The notes under the pieces are model-generated. The model was not told the DNA's origin. It saw only the letters and a program-made list of their open reading frames with translations, and made no database searches. Positions 16,809-25,730 of a stretch of 64,000 nt of DNA are shown here, in pieces. Numbering within the stretch: the stretch's first letter is position 1; each line of letters opens with the position of its first letter. Origin of the DNA: Luminiphilus sp051201685 (lineage in GTDB: Bacteria; Pseudomonadota; Gammaproteobacteria; Pseudomonadales; Halieaceae); contig NZ_CP179213.1 of NCBI RefSeq assembly GCF_051201685.1, positions 1,550,001 through 1,614,000 of the forward strand. Direction: 5' to 3'. The position numbers and the translations under genes were made by a program.

Positions 16809-18494
16809 GTGAAACATTTGATGAGGGAGCTCTCCAAAAAGGGCGAATTCTTCGAGACGGTGGCTATGGACTCTGCTGAGACTAATGCCGACCCTATGAT
16901 GGTTTACCGCAACGCGCCGGAAACGTTACTTGACATCATAGAAGCCGCCAGAGCTCATGAAGATCAAGAATTTCTCGTTTATGGCAAGCGGCGCATTTCT
17001 TTTACGCAATTCTTTGCAGCCGTCGATAAGTTGGTCGCTTATTTACAATTTAAGGGGCTAAAGCCGGGCTTTCGTTTGGCTATTGCCATGCGGAATAACC
17101 CCGAGTGGCTGATCGCATTTGCTGCAGGTATCGTTTCGGGCGCGGTGGTTGTGCCCATTAATAGCTGGGGGAAGCGTGGTGAGCTGCTTCATGCTTTGGA
17201 AGATTGTGACCCCCACACTTTAGTGTGCGATAGCCCACGGGCGGCGCTGCTCAAGGATGCTTTGCCTACAGTGCATTTTATCGTCGCTGAGCCCGATTCA
17301 GACAGTCTTCGCGCCGAGGGCTGTCACCATACCGATTTTGCAACGGCGTTATGCCACGCCGGGCCGCGAAGCATTGCCACCCCCCAACCCGATGAGCTCG
17401 CCCTGATTCTTTATACCTCAGGCAGCACGGGCGCTCCGAAGGGTGCCATGCATAGCCACCGGGCTGCTACTCAAGCGATTTTTAACATGATGTTTACCGG
17501 TATGTTGTCGTTGTCAGTTGAGGGGCCGCGAGGTTTGCAGGGTGGGGCAGTGCAGGAAAAAACGCTGCTTACAGTGCCGCTGTTTCATGCAACTGGGCTA
17601 CTGGGGTCATTTTTGTTGCCCTGTGTGACCGCACAGACAATTGTGATGTTAGAAAAATGGGATCCGCAAGCTGCGTTAAAGCTTATCGAAGAGGAGCGGA
17701 TTACCTTATTCAGTAGCGTCCCCGCGTTGGTGAAAGAGCTTTTGAGCCAACCCAATCTTGGCGATTTTGATATTGGTAGCTTGCAGCGCGTCGCCTCGGG
17801 CGGGGCTGCGATGCCAGCGGATTTACCCGACCTAATTGCACAGCATGTCAGTAATCCCAGCCCGTCAGCGGGATACGGCATGACGGAAACTCTGACCGTT
17901 GGAAGTCAGGGCGCTGGGGCGGTCTTTGATGCCCAGCCAAAATCGGCGGGCGTACAGTCACCGATCATGGCCTTTAGAACGGTCTCAGAATTGGGTGAGG
18001 TTTTGGCTGTTGGTGATACGGGCGAGATAGAAATGCGAGGAGTAAGCTGCACTTTGGGTTATTGGCGGAACGTTGATGCCGATGCGGTGCTTTTTACCAA
18101 TGACGGTTGGTTGCGTTCAGGTGATGTTGGTTATGTCGACGAGGACGGCTACGTTTTTATAACGGGGCGAATAAAGGATATTGTTATCCGAGGTGGCGAG
18201 AATGTATATCCCGGTGAAACAGAGCAGGCCTGTTACTCCCTAAAAAATATCGCAGAATGTGTAGTTTTTGGCGTGCCAGACGAACGACTCGGGGAGGAAT
18301 TAGCGATGGTCATTTATCCGGGGCCAAACCAAGCTCTTTCTTCGGATCAAGTGCGAACTGGCCTGCAGCAGCTTCTGGCGGGTTACAAAATTCCCCGGTA
18401 CATCAATATCCAGCATCAGCCTCTGCTCCGAGGGGCGACGGAGAAATTTGATAAGCGTGCAATTCGTAGTCAGTTTTTAAAGGGCCAACTTTGA
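16809..18494 (+). CDS. Acyl-CoA synthetase (FadD-type, AMP-forming)
   Basis: This 561-residue adenylate-forming ligase has the P-loop-like motif LILYTSGSTGAPKGAMHSH, the A5 motif GYGMTETLT, the A7 SGDVGYVDEDGYV, and the A8 hinge GRIKDIVIRGGENVYPGE. It activates a carboxylate to an acyl-CoA through an acyl-AMP. CGGAGG five bases upstream supports the GTG at 16809; ATG 16821 is an alternative. Gene context (KshA-like oxygenases, FadE pair) suggests a steroid side chain or ring-degradation acid as substrate. The last catalytic Lys region is PRGATEKFDKR-like near the C-terminus. Confidence 0.94.
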   Translation: MKHLMRELSKKGEFFETVAMDSAETNADPMMVYRNAPETLLDIIEAARAHEDQEFLVYGKRRISFTQFFAAVDKLVAYLQFKGLKPGFRLAIAMRNNPEWLIAFAAGIVSGAVVVPINSWGKRGELLHALEDCDPHTLVCDSPRAALLKDALPTVHFIVAEPDSDSLRAEGCHHTDFATALCHAGPRSIATPQPDELALILYTSGSTGAPKGAMHSHRAATQAIFNMMFTGMLSLSVEGPRGLQGGAVQEKTLLTVPLFHATGLLGSFLLPCVTAQTIVMLEKWDPQAALKLIEEERITLFSSVPALVKELLSQPNLGDFDIGSLQRVASGGAAMPADLPDLIAQHVSNPSPSAGYGMTETLTVGSQGAGAVFDAQPKSAGVQSPIMAFRTVSELGEVLAVGDTGEIEMRGVSCTLGYWRNVDADAVLFTNDGWLRSGDVGYVDEDGYVFITGRIKDIVIRGGENVYPGETEQACYSLKNIAECVVFGVPDERLGEELAMVIYPGPNQALSSDQVRTGLQQLLAGYKIPRYINIQHQPLLRGATEKFDKRAIRSQFLKGQL

Positions 18495-18552
18495 TTCATC
18501 AGCGGATAAATGGGGCGGTTGTGCCGTTTCCGGCCCAGCAACAATCGCTTCT

Positions 18553-19329
18553 TTAGAGCCCATAGCCGCCATCAACGGGGATCAATTGTCCGGTGGTATA
18601 GCCCGAGGCAGACGAGGCCAAAAAGAGTGCCATTTTTGCAACCTCTTTGGGGCTGCCAAAGCGCTGCAAGGGTAAATTTTGTTTGACCTGAGCTACCCAT
18701 TGATCATCAAAAACGCCTTGCTCCCGCAGACGTAAGAATATGCCGGTTTCAATCACACCGATCGCGATACTGTTGGCTCTTATATTATGCTGACCTTCTT
18801 CTTTAGCGACGCCTTTAATGAGCTCCTCGATGGCGGCTTTTGGAGCCACTGAAAGAATATCTAGGGGAGGGTAGCGAAGTAGGCCCGCCGAACTGATGTG
18901 AACATAGCTTCCGCCACCGCCAGCTCGAAGATGGGGCAGCGTGGTGTAGATCGCATTGAACACGCCCTCTGCGTCGGCTCGCAGAACACGTTGCCATAAC
19001 TCAGGGGTCAAATCGGCAATGCTCACTTGGGGGATGTCATACCCTGTGGCAATGAAAACTGAGTGCAATCGCCCGCGATCTACAATGTCATTGACGCAGC
19101 GATTAAGGCTCTCCACGTCTTGTAATGAGACTTGCGCCGTACTGACGATTCCGCCGCTGTTACGAATACCGTCTGCGATCTCCTCGGCTCTTTCACGATT
19201 GCTTTGATAGGTCATGCAAACCGGAATTTTCCGGCCCGCCACTTCCGCTACGATCGCGCTGCCTACACCACCGCTTCCGCCCAAGACCAGTGCTGTTCCC
19301 TCTGGGAAATTCAGGTTTTCTGTAGACAT
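18553..19329 (-). CDS. Short-chain dehydrogenase-like protein lacking the catalytic Tyr
   Basis: This 258-residue SDR has the cofactor loop LGGSGGVGSAI near 16-26 and ends with the SDR-typical TTGQLIPVDGGYG. The active-site segment reads SSAGLLRYPP then LDILSVAPKAA. The usual Y-x-x-x-K is S-V-A-P-K here, so the catalytic Tyr is Ser, and no Tyr sits at the FabI/InhA position (K minus 7) either. It may still bind NAD(P) and act through another residue or serve structurally. It starts at ATG 19329 after AAAGGTAAAG. It lies between the convergent ligase and the TonB receptor gene. Confidence 0.85.
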   Translation of the reverse strand: MSTENLNFPEGTALVLGGSGGVGSAIVAEVAGRKIPVCMTYQSNRERAEEIADGIRNSGGIVSTAQVSLQDVESLNRCVNDIVDRGRLHSVFIATGYDIPQVSIADLTPELWQRVLRADAEGVFNAIYTTLPHLRAGGGGSYVHISSAGLLRYPPLDILSVAPKAAIEELIKGVAKEEGQHNIRANSIAIGVIETGIFLRLREQGVFDDQWVAQVKQNLPLQRFGSPKEVAKMALFLASSASGYTTGQLIPVDGGYGL

Positions 19330-19430
19330 TGGCTTTACCTTTTATCGTTTATAAACAGTAGTTTAAGCGGCCTTCTATATTTAAAGTGTTAAAGTCATTT
19401 CAGGCCCTTACATCGTCAAGTTTTAGCGCA

Positions 19431-19456
19431 AAAAAAACCGCCCTAGGGCGGTTTTT
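19431..19456. terminator. Bidirectional intrinsic terminator
   Basis: A perfect CCGCCC / GGGCGG stem (19438-19443 and 19446-19451) is flanked by seven A on the left and five T on the right. It lies 16 bp past the TonB receptor stop on the minus strand. The A/T tails make it functional in principle in either direction. Confidence 0.85.
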
Positions 19457-19471
19457 AAGCTGTGCTCAGTG

Positions 19472-22165
19472 TTACATAGAGACCGAGATATCAACCCCGT
19501 AGGTGGCTGGGTTACCCCACTGGTGCACGGGTAATCCCAGATCTGCGCCCAAGTTGTAGCCGAAGGTGCGGTAGTCTTCATCGGTGATGTTTTGACCCCA
19601 TGCTGAAACTCTGACCTCAGTGCCGCCGTCTGCTTCATAGGCCCAAGTCAGTCGAGTGTTAACCAGGGTTCGAGACTGGTTAACGGGCTGCTGGAAGTTG
19701 ACCGGTATCTGAGGCTGCCCTGCTGCTGAATAGAGTGAAGTCGACGCCCCAATGCTTTGGGTCGCATCCTGATAGTTGCCGGATAGATTAAAGCTTACGA
19801 CATGTTTACCCCTGCGCAGAACATCCCAGTCCAAAGCGAGGTATGCCGAGTTCTCTGGGGCTAGGCCTTCAGTCGGTGTAATAGTCAGGCCCAGGTAGGG
19901 AGGAAACGCGTCATAGCTGCCATCGATGTAGCTATAGTTACCCGTAAGCTGTAGTCGATCGGTGATCAACCAGGCTGCCTCGATCTCGAGGCCCTCACGA
20001 CTCAGTTTGGCGGCGTTATCAATCTCGGTTGATAAGCCATTGGCATCACTTTTCACCGTACTGACCTGAACATCATCATAGTCGTAGCTGTACAGCGACG
20101 CATTTAGGCGGATTCGACCATCGGCCAGCACCGATTTAAAGCCAATTTCCATGCTTTCAATCGTTTCCTCGTCGAAGGCGTCACCCGTGCTGGTTACTCT
20201 GTTGTAGCTACCACCATTGAAGCCGCCTGCGCGGTAGCCCGTGGTGTAACTTGCATAGACATTAACGTTGTCAGTGAAATTATACTGCGCTACGAGGCGT
20301 CCACTGGTGTTATCGAATCTCTGCTTTTCCGACTGACCGTAGACGCCCGCAGTTTCAGGGATTGTGTCGAGGTCATCGAGAGACCAAACGTAGCCCGCGC
20401 CCAGATCTCGAGGTATGTTGATGACAACACCCTGCAGCGCTAAGGCGGCAGCCTCTTGAATGGCGGCAGAAACGTAACCACCAACGCCTCCCAGTGCGGC
20501 GTCACGCCACAGCCAGGTCATGTCTTTGTTTTCTTCGGTGTAGCGTAGGCCCGCGGTCAAAGCGAAGTTGCCGTCAGCGGGTCGCCAGGTGGCCTCGCCA
20601 AAAACGGACCAGGCGTCACCGCCGTTATCGAAGGAGCGTCCCTGAGAGCCATTGGCTAGCGGGAATGTGGCATTTTGGACGTTGCGGAAGCTGCCCTCGT
20701 CTTCCCAGTAGAAGAAGCCCCCTGCCCAGTCGAGGTTGCCACTAGAGCCCACGATCTGAAGTTCATGACTGTCCTGTTCATACTCATTTAGGGCATAAGT
20801 TGAGAACACTGGAGCGCTGCCGAATTCGTTAATGGTGTCGACCATCAGCAAGCCCAGCAGAACATTCTCCGTAGCGGCATCTGCGATCGGGAGTACAAAC
20901 CCGGGTGCCAGCTCAATTTGCGAGGGTACTACGCCCCCCAAAAAGGATCCGCCGATGGTCTGTAGTACCAAGTCGTGCATAACGCCACCGTTGGTGCTGT
21001 TGTTCATGCCATCCAAGTCTTGAGAGGTGTAGGCGGAGACTTCGCGATGACCGTAGATGTACTTAATGTCGATGTTATCTGTCAGTTCAAACTGAGCCTT
21101 AAACGTATGAGCCTCAGTGCTCTGGCTGTTAAAGCTGTCGAAGTCACTGGACCCGGTTTCTGGGTTTTGGTTCACACCATCAAGAACCCCTTGGCCCCAT
21201 GCAGCATAGTCAGCACTCCATTGGAGGTATTGGCCAACCTGTGGTGCGGGTAGGTTGGGCAGCACAAAGGCTTGAACAAAGCTGGCGATCCCGCCCACGG
21301 TTTGCAAACGTGAGTCGCTTTGAATGGGGACCGCCGTGAGGTCTCCGCCTGCACCGGCATAACCCGCCACCCCTGCGTACGTGGGGTTCAAGCCGCTAAC
21401 AACACTGTGGTTGTCACGCTCATCTGAGACGTCATCATTGGTGTAGATGTAGTCAACCGACAGCCGGTCTGTAATGTCCCACTGAAGGGCCATGCGATAA
21501 CCGCTTCGATCAGTGCTGTTGAAGCCGTCTTGGAATGGATTCGTGTTGTCCCAGAAGGCATCGCGGTCGCGCTGGTAATAAGAAGCAGCAACGCGGAGAC
21601 TATCAGTGAGCGGGACGTCAATTCGACCCGATAAGTCACGTTGATTGTAGTTTCCCGCCGTCGCTCGTAAATCTACCGCCAGTTCATCGCTGGGAGCCTT
21701 TGAAACGAAGTTGATAGCACCTGCAATAGTGTTTCGACCGTACAGCGTGCCCTGAGGGCCTTTCAGTATTTCAATACGCTGGAGGTCGGTGATGTCCATG
21801 CCCGAGCCGACCACCTTGCCAATGTAGACACCATCGATGTAACGAGCGGTTCCAGGATCTACTGAGAGGTTAGGCGAACCATCGCCGATACCCCTGATGT
21901 TGAGGCCAACATCAGATGTAGTGCCAGGAGGCGCATAACCCTGCACGCCAGCGACCTGATCTACTAGGTCCATGGCGCTCTTGATACCTCTTGACTGTAT
22001 CTCCTCAGAGCTGAGCACCTGAATCGATATGGGTGTCTCCTGCAAATTTGCCTCGCGACGTTCTGCAGTAACAATGACTTCCTCAAGCTGAGCGAAAGCA
22101 CTCTCTGTAGAGAGGGCACAGACGACCGCCGTGGCGAGTAGGGACTTCTGGATGGATGGCTTCAT
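19472..22165 (-). CDS. TonB-dependent outer-membrane receptor
   Basis: This protein has about 897 residues from ATG 22165, chosen because GAGG lies 8 nt upstream and it gives a clean signal peptide (MKPSIQKSLLATAVVCALS, cleavage after AFA). Next come the TonB box region EVIVTAERREANLQETPIS, a plug domain (GPQGTLYGRNTIAGAINFVS) and a beta-barrel ending in an aromatic residue pattern (YGVDISVSM). Receptors of this type are abundant in marine gammaproteobacteria that take up hydrophobic or large substrates. Position within steroid genes suggests sterol or bile-acid uptake (inference). An inverted repeat lies about 95-130 bp upstream. Confidence 0.95.
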   Translation of the reverse strand: MKPSIQKSLLATAVVCALSTESAFAQLEEVIVTAERREANLQETPISIQVLSSEEIQSRGIKSAMDLVDQVAGVQGYAPPGTTSDVGLNIRGIGDGSPNLSVDPGTARYIDGVYIGKVVGSGMDITDLQRIEILKGPQGTLYGRNTIAGAINFVSKAPSDELAVDLRATAGNYNQRDLSGRIDVPLTDSLRVAASYYQRDRDAFWDNTNPFQDGFNSTDRSGYRMALQWDITDRLSVDYIYTNDDVSDERDNHSVVSGLNPTYAGVAGYAGAGGDLTAVPIQSDSRLQTVGGIASFVQAFVLPNLPAPQVGQYLQWSADYAAWGQGVLDGVNQNPETGSSDFDSFNSQSTEAHTFKAQFELTDNIDIKYIYGHREVSAYTSQDLDGMNNSTNGGVMHDLVLQTIGGSFLGGVVPSQIELAPGFVLPIADAATENVLLGLLMVDTINEFGSAPVFSTYALNEYEQDSHELQIVGSSGNLDWAGGFFYWEDEGSFRNVQNATFPLANGSQGRSFDNGGDAWSVFGEATWRPADGNFALTAGLRYTEENKDMTWLWRDAALGGVGGYVSAAIQEAAALALQGVVINIPRDLGAGYVWSLDDLDTIPETAGVYGQSEKQRFDNTSGRLVAQYNFTDNVNVYASYTTGYRAGGFNGGSYNRVTSTGDAFDEETIESMEIGFKSVLADGRIRLNASLYSYDYDDVQVSTVKSDANGLSTEIDNAAKLSREGLEIEAAWLITDRLQLTGNYSYIDGSYDAFPPYLGLTITPTEGLAPENSAYLALDWDVLRRGKHVVSFNLSGNYQDATQSIGASTSLYSAAGQPQIPVNFQQPVNQSRTLVNTRLTWAYEADGGTEVRVSAWGQNITDEDYRTFGYNLGADLGLPVHQWGNPATYGVDISVSM

Positions 22166-22259
22166 GAAATCGACCTCTATTTTTAGTTTTTTGCGGGACA
22201 TCGGCAATTTACACTATCGATGTCCTAATTGTGTCGCGGAACTGCTTTAAATGACATAC

Positions 22260-22295
22260 AGCAAATGGACTATCAGGCGTTTAGTCCTATTTGCT
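22260..22295. promoter_or_regulatory. Long inverted repeat upstream of the TonB receptor gene, candidate operator
   Basis: The arms AGCAAATGGACTA (22260-22272) and TAGTCCTATTTGCT (22282-22295) are inverted copies apart from one extra base, with a 9-bp spacer. It lies 95 to 130 bp before the receptor ATG and about 80 bp after the upstream SDR stop. It has no adjacent T-tract, which argues against a terminator and for a regulator-binding site. Confidence 0.5.
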
Positions 22296-22374
22296 CGCCC
22301 CCAATGCGTCTATTTGACTCAATTTGACGCTTTTCACAGCAATGGCGACGGTTTTGCTGCGGTTTTTCAATAAA

Positions 22375-23118
22375 TTAGAAGTAGGGCACCTGAACGGTGG
22401 ATGAGTTGTCGACCCTGATTTCTGCGCCATTGATATGTCGCGCGCCGTGAGAGGTCAAAAAGCAGATGACGTCGGCGACGGCTGCAGGTTCGCAGGCGAA
22501 CTCCATGGCTCGGGCGCCCTTGTCGGGATCCATTTCAGGGAAATTCCCCTGCATGCGAGTAATCATGTCGGTGAAGATGCCGTCGGGATGCACTGAGTTA
22601 CACCTGATGGGGAAGCCATTAGTCTGGCAGTAAACTGCCGTGCTGACGGTGAGATTTCGCACCGCGGCTTTGGTGGCACCGTAAGCTGCAAAGTGTGGGT
22701 ATCCGCCTACGGCAGATGTTGACGACATGTTAACAATGGCCGCGGCCTCGCTTTTTTTCATCACTGGAAGCAGCGTTTTCATGCCGAGAAATATCGAGGT
22801 GCAGTTAACCTGCATGATGGTATTGAAGTCTTCTAGGGACTGCTCTTCGATGTGGTATGCCATAAGAATGGCGGCATTATTGACCAGTATATCGAGGTGG
22901 CCATATTCCTCTTCGAGCCAGCTCGCTAGAGACTGCCAGTCCGCTTCGCTTGCCACGTCGTGCTGTCGATAAATAACGCCCTCTGGAGGGGTGCCTTCAA
23001 TAGCCCGAATATCGGTGCCAATAACAATGCAGCCTTCAGCCGCGAGTTTTTCCACCGTGGATTGGCCAACACCACCCGCAGCACCAGTAACTAACGCAAC
23101 CCGTTGTTTCGTTTCCAT
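22375..23118 (-). CDS. Short-chain dehydrogenase/reductase (hydroxysteroid dehydrogenase-like)
   Basis: This is a classical SDR of 247 residues: VTGAAGGVGQS cofactor loop (10-20), LVNNAAIL, NMSSTSAVGG with catalytic Ser, AAYGATKAA with Tyr-x-x-x-Lys, and a C-terminal HINGAEIRVDNSS. An acidic residue follows the second strand (GTDIR), suggesting NAD preference. It is likely to oxidise a hydroxyl of a steroid or CoA intermediate; the position is unknown. The start is ATG 23118 and the gene is transcribed towards the TonB receptor gene. Confidence 0.9.
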   Translation of the reverse strand: METKQRVALVTGAAGGVGQSTVEKLAAEGCIVIGTDIRAIEGTPPEGVIYRQHDVASEADWQSLASWLEEEYGHLDILVNNAAILMAYHIEEQSLEDFNTIMQVNCTSIFLGMKTLLPVMKKSEAAAIVNMSSTSAVGGYPHFAAYGATKAAVRNLTVSTAVYCQTNGFPIRCNSVHPDGIFTDMITRMQGNFPEMDPDKGARAMEFACEPAAVADVICFLTSHGARHINGAEIRVDNSSTVQVPYF

Positions 23119-23272
23119 ATCCTGTGATCACTCCATTCGCTGAATTCCAGCATGGCAGGGCCGTATTATTCTGTCTATCTCCTAATGGCTGATGGTCTAG
23201 GCTTGCTAATTTGTGAGATGGTTGCTAATCAGTTTGCGCGTAGCGCATTGGGTTGGGTAGGGGATTTTTACA

Positions 23273-24052
23273 ATGTTGTTGGCAGATAAAGTGATCGTTA
23301 TTAGCGGGGTAGGACCAGGGCTCGGGAGAACTCTCGCTCTGGAGGCTGCGGCCGCGGGAGCGAAGGTTGTTTTAGGCGCGCGAAATCAAGAGTTTCTAGC
23401 GTCCGTTGTGTCGGATGTTGAAGCGAGTGGGGGTGCTGCTCTGGCGCAAAAAACTGACGTGACTTGTAAGGAGCAATGTCAGGCGCTGGTGACACTGGCT
23501 GTCGAAACTTTCGGCAAAGTCGATGGTTTGGTGAACAGCGCTTACGTCCACGGTGATTGGGCAGGGATGGACGCCGCTGACTCTGAAAAATTTGGCGATG
23601 TGTTTGATGTCGTCTGCCAGGGAGCGATTCGAATGGCGCAAGCGTGCTTGGACCCTATGCGTGCGGCTGGCGGCGGTTCTATTGTCAATATATCGACACT
23701 GTCCACGGTCAAGCCGTTTTCTGGAGAGGCGATGTATGCAGCGGCTAAAGGCGCCCTCAATGCGGCGACGCGGCATATGGCCAACGACTTCGGGCCAATG
23801 GGTATCCGAGTCAATGCCTTGCGTATGGGCTGGATCGGCGGAGCGCCAGTGTATGGCTATATTGATCAGCAGGTGGCTGCAGGGGCTGATCGTGAAGTGG
23901 TTATGGCGAGTATTACTGACCGAATTCCGCTGCGTGAAATTCCCCCAGAAGTCGATTGTGCCCGTGCCGTCATCATGTTTCTTTCAGATTATTCACGGGT
24001 TGTCTCGGGGGCGTCGGTAGACGTCAACGGTGGCGAATACATGGCACCTTAA
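23273..24052 (+). CDS. Short-chain dehydrogenase/reductase
   Basis: This 259-residue SDR has the glycine motif SGVGPGLGRT (11-20), a Ser-containing NISTLSTV, and the active-site MYAAAKGAL (Tyr-x-x-x-Lys). The usual NNAG is LVNSAY. An Arg (LGARNQ) after the second strand suggests NADP. It ends with SGASVDVNGGEYM. It is followed 11 bp later by an SRPBCC gene with a strong AAGGAGG site, so they form a two-gene operon, divergent from the SDR at 22375. Substrate unknown; steroid or polyketide-like alcohols are plausible. Confidence 0.9.
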   Translation: MLLADKVIVISGVGPGLGRTLALEAAAAGAKVVLGARNQEFLASVVSDVEASGGAALAQKTDVTCKEQCQALVTLAVETFGKVDGLVNSAYVHGDWAGMDAADSEKFGDVFDVVCQGAIRMAQACLDPMRAAGGGSIVNISTLSTVKPFSGEAMYAAAKGALNAATRHMANDFGPMGIRVNALRMGWIGGAPVYGYIDQQVAAGADREVVMASITDRIPLREIPPEVDCARAVIMFLSDYSRVVSGASVDVNGGEYMAP

Positions 24053-24063
24053 GGAGGTTCGCA

Positions 24064-24543
24064 ATGTCTGACGACGCGAGATTAGCTTTTGACCCTGAGG
24101 CCGTTGTTTGCTCTGAAAAAGTGCACATTGCTGCGCCACCGGAGAAGGTTTGGGACGTGCTGGTAAATTTCGACTGCTACCGCGAGTGGAATCCTTTTTG
24201 CGTTGAAGCAAAGGGGATCTTGGCAGTGGGAGAGCCGCTAACAATGAAGCTCAAGAACTATCTAATACCGGGCGATTACTTCGATAACGTGGAAACGATC
24301 TGCGAGGTCAGCCCGCCGCACTGCATCGCCTGGTCTGCCCCATGGCTTGATGCATGGCCTTACCCAGCCCGGCGCGATCAAATTATCGAAGCGGACGAGC
24401 ATGGAGGTTGTGTTTATCACTCAACAGACGCCTTCTTGGGCCCCTATGGTATCCACGTGATGCGTTTCGCTGGACCATGGGTTAAGCGGGCATTTGACGA
24501 TACCGCCTATGCGCTGAAGGCCTTTGTTGAAGGGTTGGACTAA
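24064..24543 (+). CDS. SRPBCC-family lipid/hydrophobic ligand-binding protein
   Basis: This is a 159-residue START/Bet v1-like (SRPBCC) protein. The N-terminal strand pattern VHIAAPPEKVWDVLVNFDCY leads to REWNPF, then alternating strands, and a final amphipathic helix (AFDDTAYALKAFVEG). The ATG at 24064 follows AAGGAGG by 6 nt. The family binds hydrophobic ligands and some members catalyse aromatase/cyclase or dehydrase reactions. A paralogue occurs at 38008, also directly after a redox enzyme gene. A role in presenting or converting steroid intermediates is inferred from context only. Confidence 0.85.
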   Translation: MSDDARLAFDPEAVVCSEKVHIAAPPEKVWDVLVNFDCYREWNPFCVEAKGILAVGEPLTMKLKNYLIPGDYFDNVETICEVSPPHCIAWSAPWLDAWPYPARRDQIIEADEHGGCVYHSTDAFLGPYGIHVMRFAGPWVKRAFDDTAYALKAFVEGLD

Positions 24544-24578
24544 ACGGTTCGCCACTCTGTCTGTCTGCGCTTGATGTT

Positions 24579-25730
24579 TTAGCAATCAATATGGCGAGTG
24601 ATATAGGGAGCAAACTGCGCGTTCAAGCGCTCGTTGTCTAAGCCAAATTCTTCGGCGGTGTAATGGTGCTCGGGTCGTGCCTCTCGCTGATTGAAAGTCC
24701 GCCAGCGTTGCATCGATTGGCGTGTCTGTTCGTTCAGCTCTAATCCGGCAAAAGCATAGAGCGTGCTCAAGACGGCTTCTGGTTCGCGGATCGAGTCTTG
24801 AAACTGGAGATCCAAATAGGGGGCCTCAGGGTGCAGGTCGCGATAGTGCTGCGTTGCGGCAAGGCCCTGCTGCCATTTTTTGACCCAGTGAGCTGCCATA
24901 GTTTGTTTGTTTAGGCTGTCGGTAAAGGGGGCGGCTAGCTCACACATCATGCTGGCATAAGAAGGCATGACCTCGCAGGGATGCCGGTGGGTTTGAATGA
25001 CCACAGCATCGGGAAAGGTTTGGAAGAGTTGTTGTGGATAATGCAAATGGTGGGGCGTTTTAAGCAGCCAGCGAAGGCCTTGATTGCCTTTTTGCCGCTT
25101 TTGCCACTGCAAAAACTGCAGCATTTTATGCAGGTAGTTATAGCTCGCCGCGGGATCCTGCGTGTACAACGCTTCACCATACTCGGGGATGCAGGCGTAG
25201 CATTCGGGTACCGTACTGGTGAATGAGTGTTCCAGCAACATGATCTCCTCATCGGGAGCAACCGCATCAATAGGGTGAATCGCAGCAAGCCCGGGCATGG
25301 CAGCGAGCATAGCGTCTACTTCGGCCTTGGCTATCGCAATGCGGGCATCGTCCGATACGAAACTGGAATTCATAGGCGCCGGCTGCCGAACTTCATACCA
25401 AAGAGGTGCCATTAGGCTGTTGTCCGTGGCAATGGTTCTGTGAAGCAGCGTCGTACCGGTGCGCGGCAATCCTACGATAACGATAGGTGCGACGAGGGAC
25501 TCCTCCGCAATTTCTGGATGCTTTTCTGTCCAGTCTTCAAGGGCTTTGCGGTTTTGTAATAGGCCTTGTAAGCGTGACTGGTGAAACGCCACGCCTGCCG
25601 TATTGAGATTGGCTTCTGTGTTGAGTGCGCCGACCAGTGCAGTGAGCGGCCTTATGAACTCCGTGTCCTCATAGCCGGTGCTTGGGGACAGCTTCAGCCC
25701 CTGCGCTAGTAGCTCGTCGACACTTAACAT
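24579..25730 (-). CDS. Sulfotransferase-family protein
   Basis: This protein has 383 residues. The 5'-phosphosulfate loop VGLPRTGTTLLHR lies near 88-100, and a 3'-phosphate-binding region TPHHLHYPQQLFQTFPDAVV is followed by THRHP near 240. The C-terminal part is helical with YLDLQFQDSIREPEAV. Bacterial proteins of this family use PAPS to sulfate alcohols, or act on unknown acceptors; many occur in lipid and steroid clusters with no known role. It is the last gene of a seven-gene minus-strand operon and its ATG overlaps the preceding stop (TAATG). Confidence 0.88.
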   Translation of the reverse strand: MLSVDELLAQGLKLSPSTGYEDTEFIRPLTALVGALNTEANLNTAGVAFHQSRLQGLLQNRKALEDWTEKHPEIAEESLVAPIVIVGLPRTGTTLLHRTIATDNSLMAPLWYEVRQPAPMNSSFVSDDARIAIAKAEVDAMLAAMPGLAAIHPIDAVAPDEEIMLLEHSFTSTVPECYACIPEYGEALYTQDPAASYNYLHKMLQFLQWQKRQKGNQGLRWLLKTPHHLHYPQQLFQTFPDAVVIQTHRHPCEVMPSYASMMCELAAPFTDSLNKQTMAAHWVKKWQQGLAATQHYRDLHPEAPYLDLQFQDSIREPEAVLSTLYAFAGLELNEQTRQSMQRWRTFNQREARPEHHYTAEEFGLDNERLNAQFAPYITRHIDC

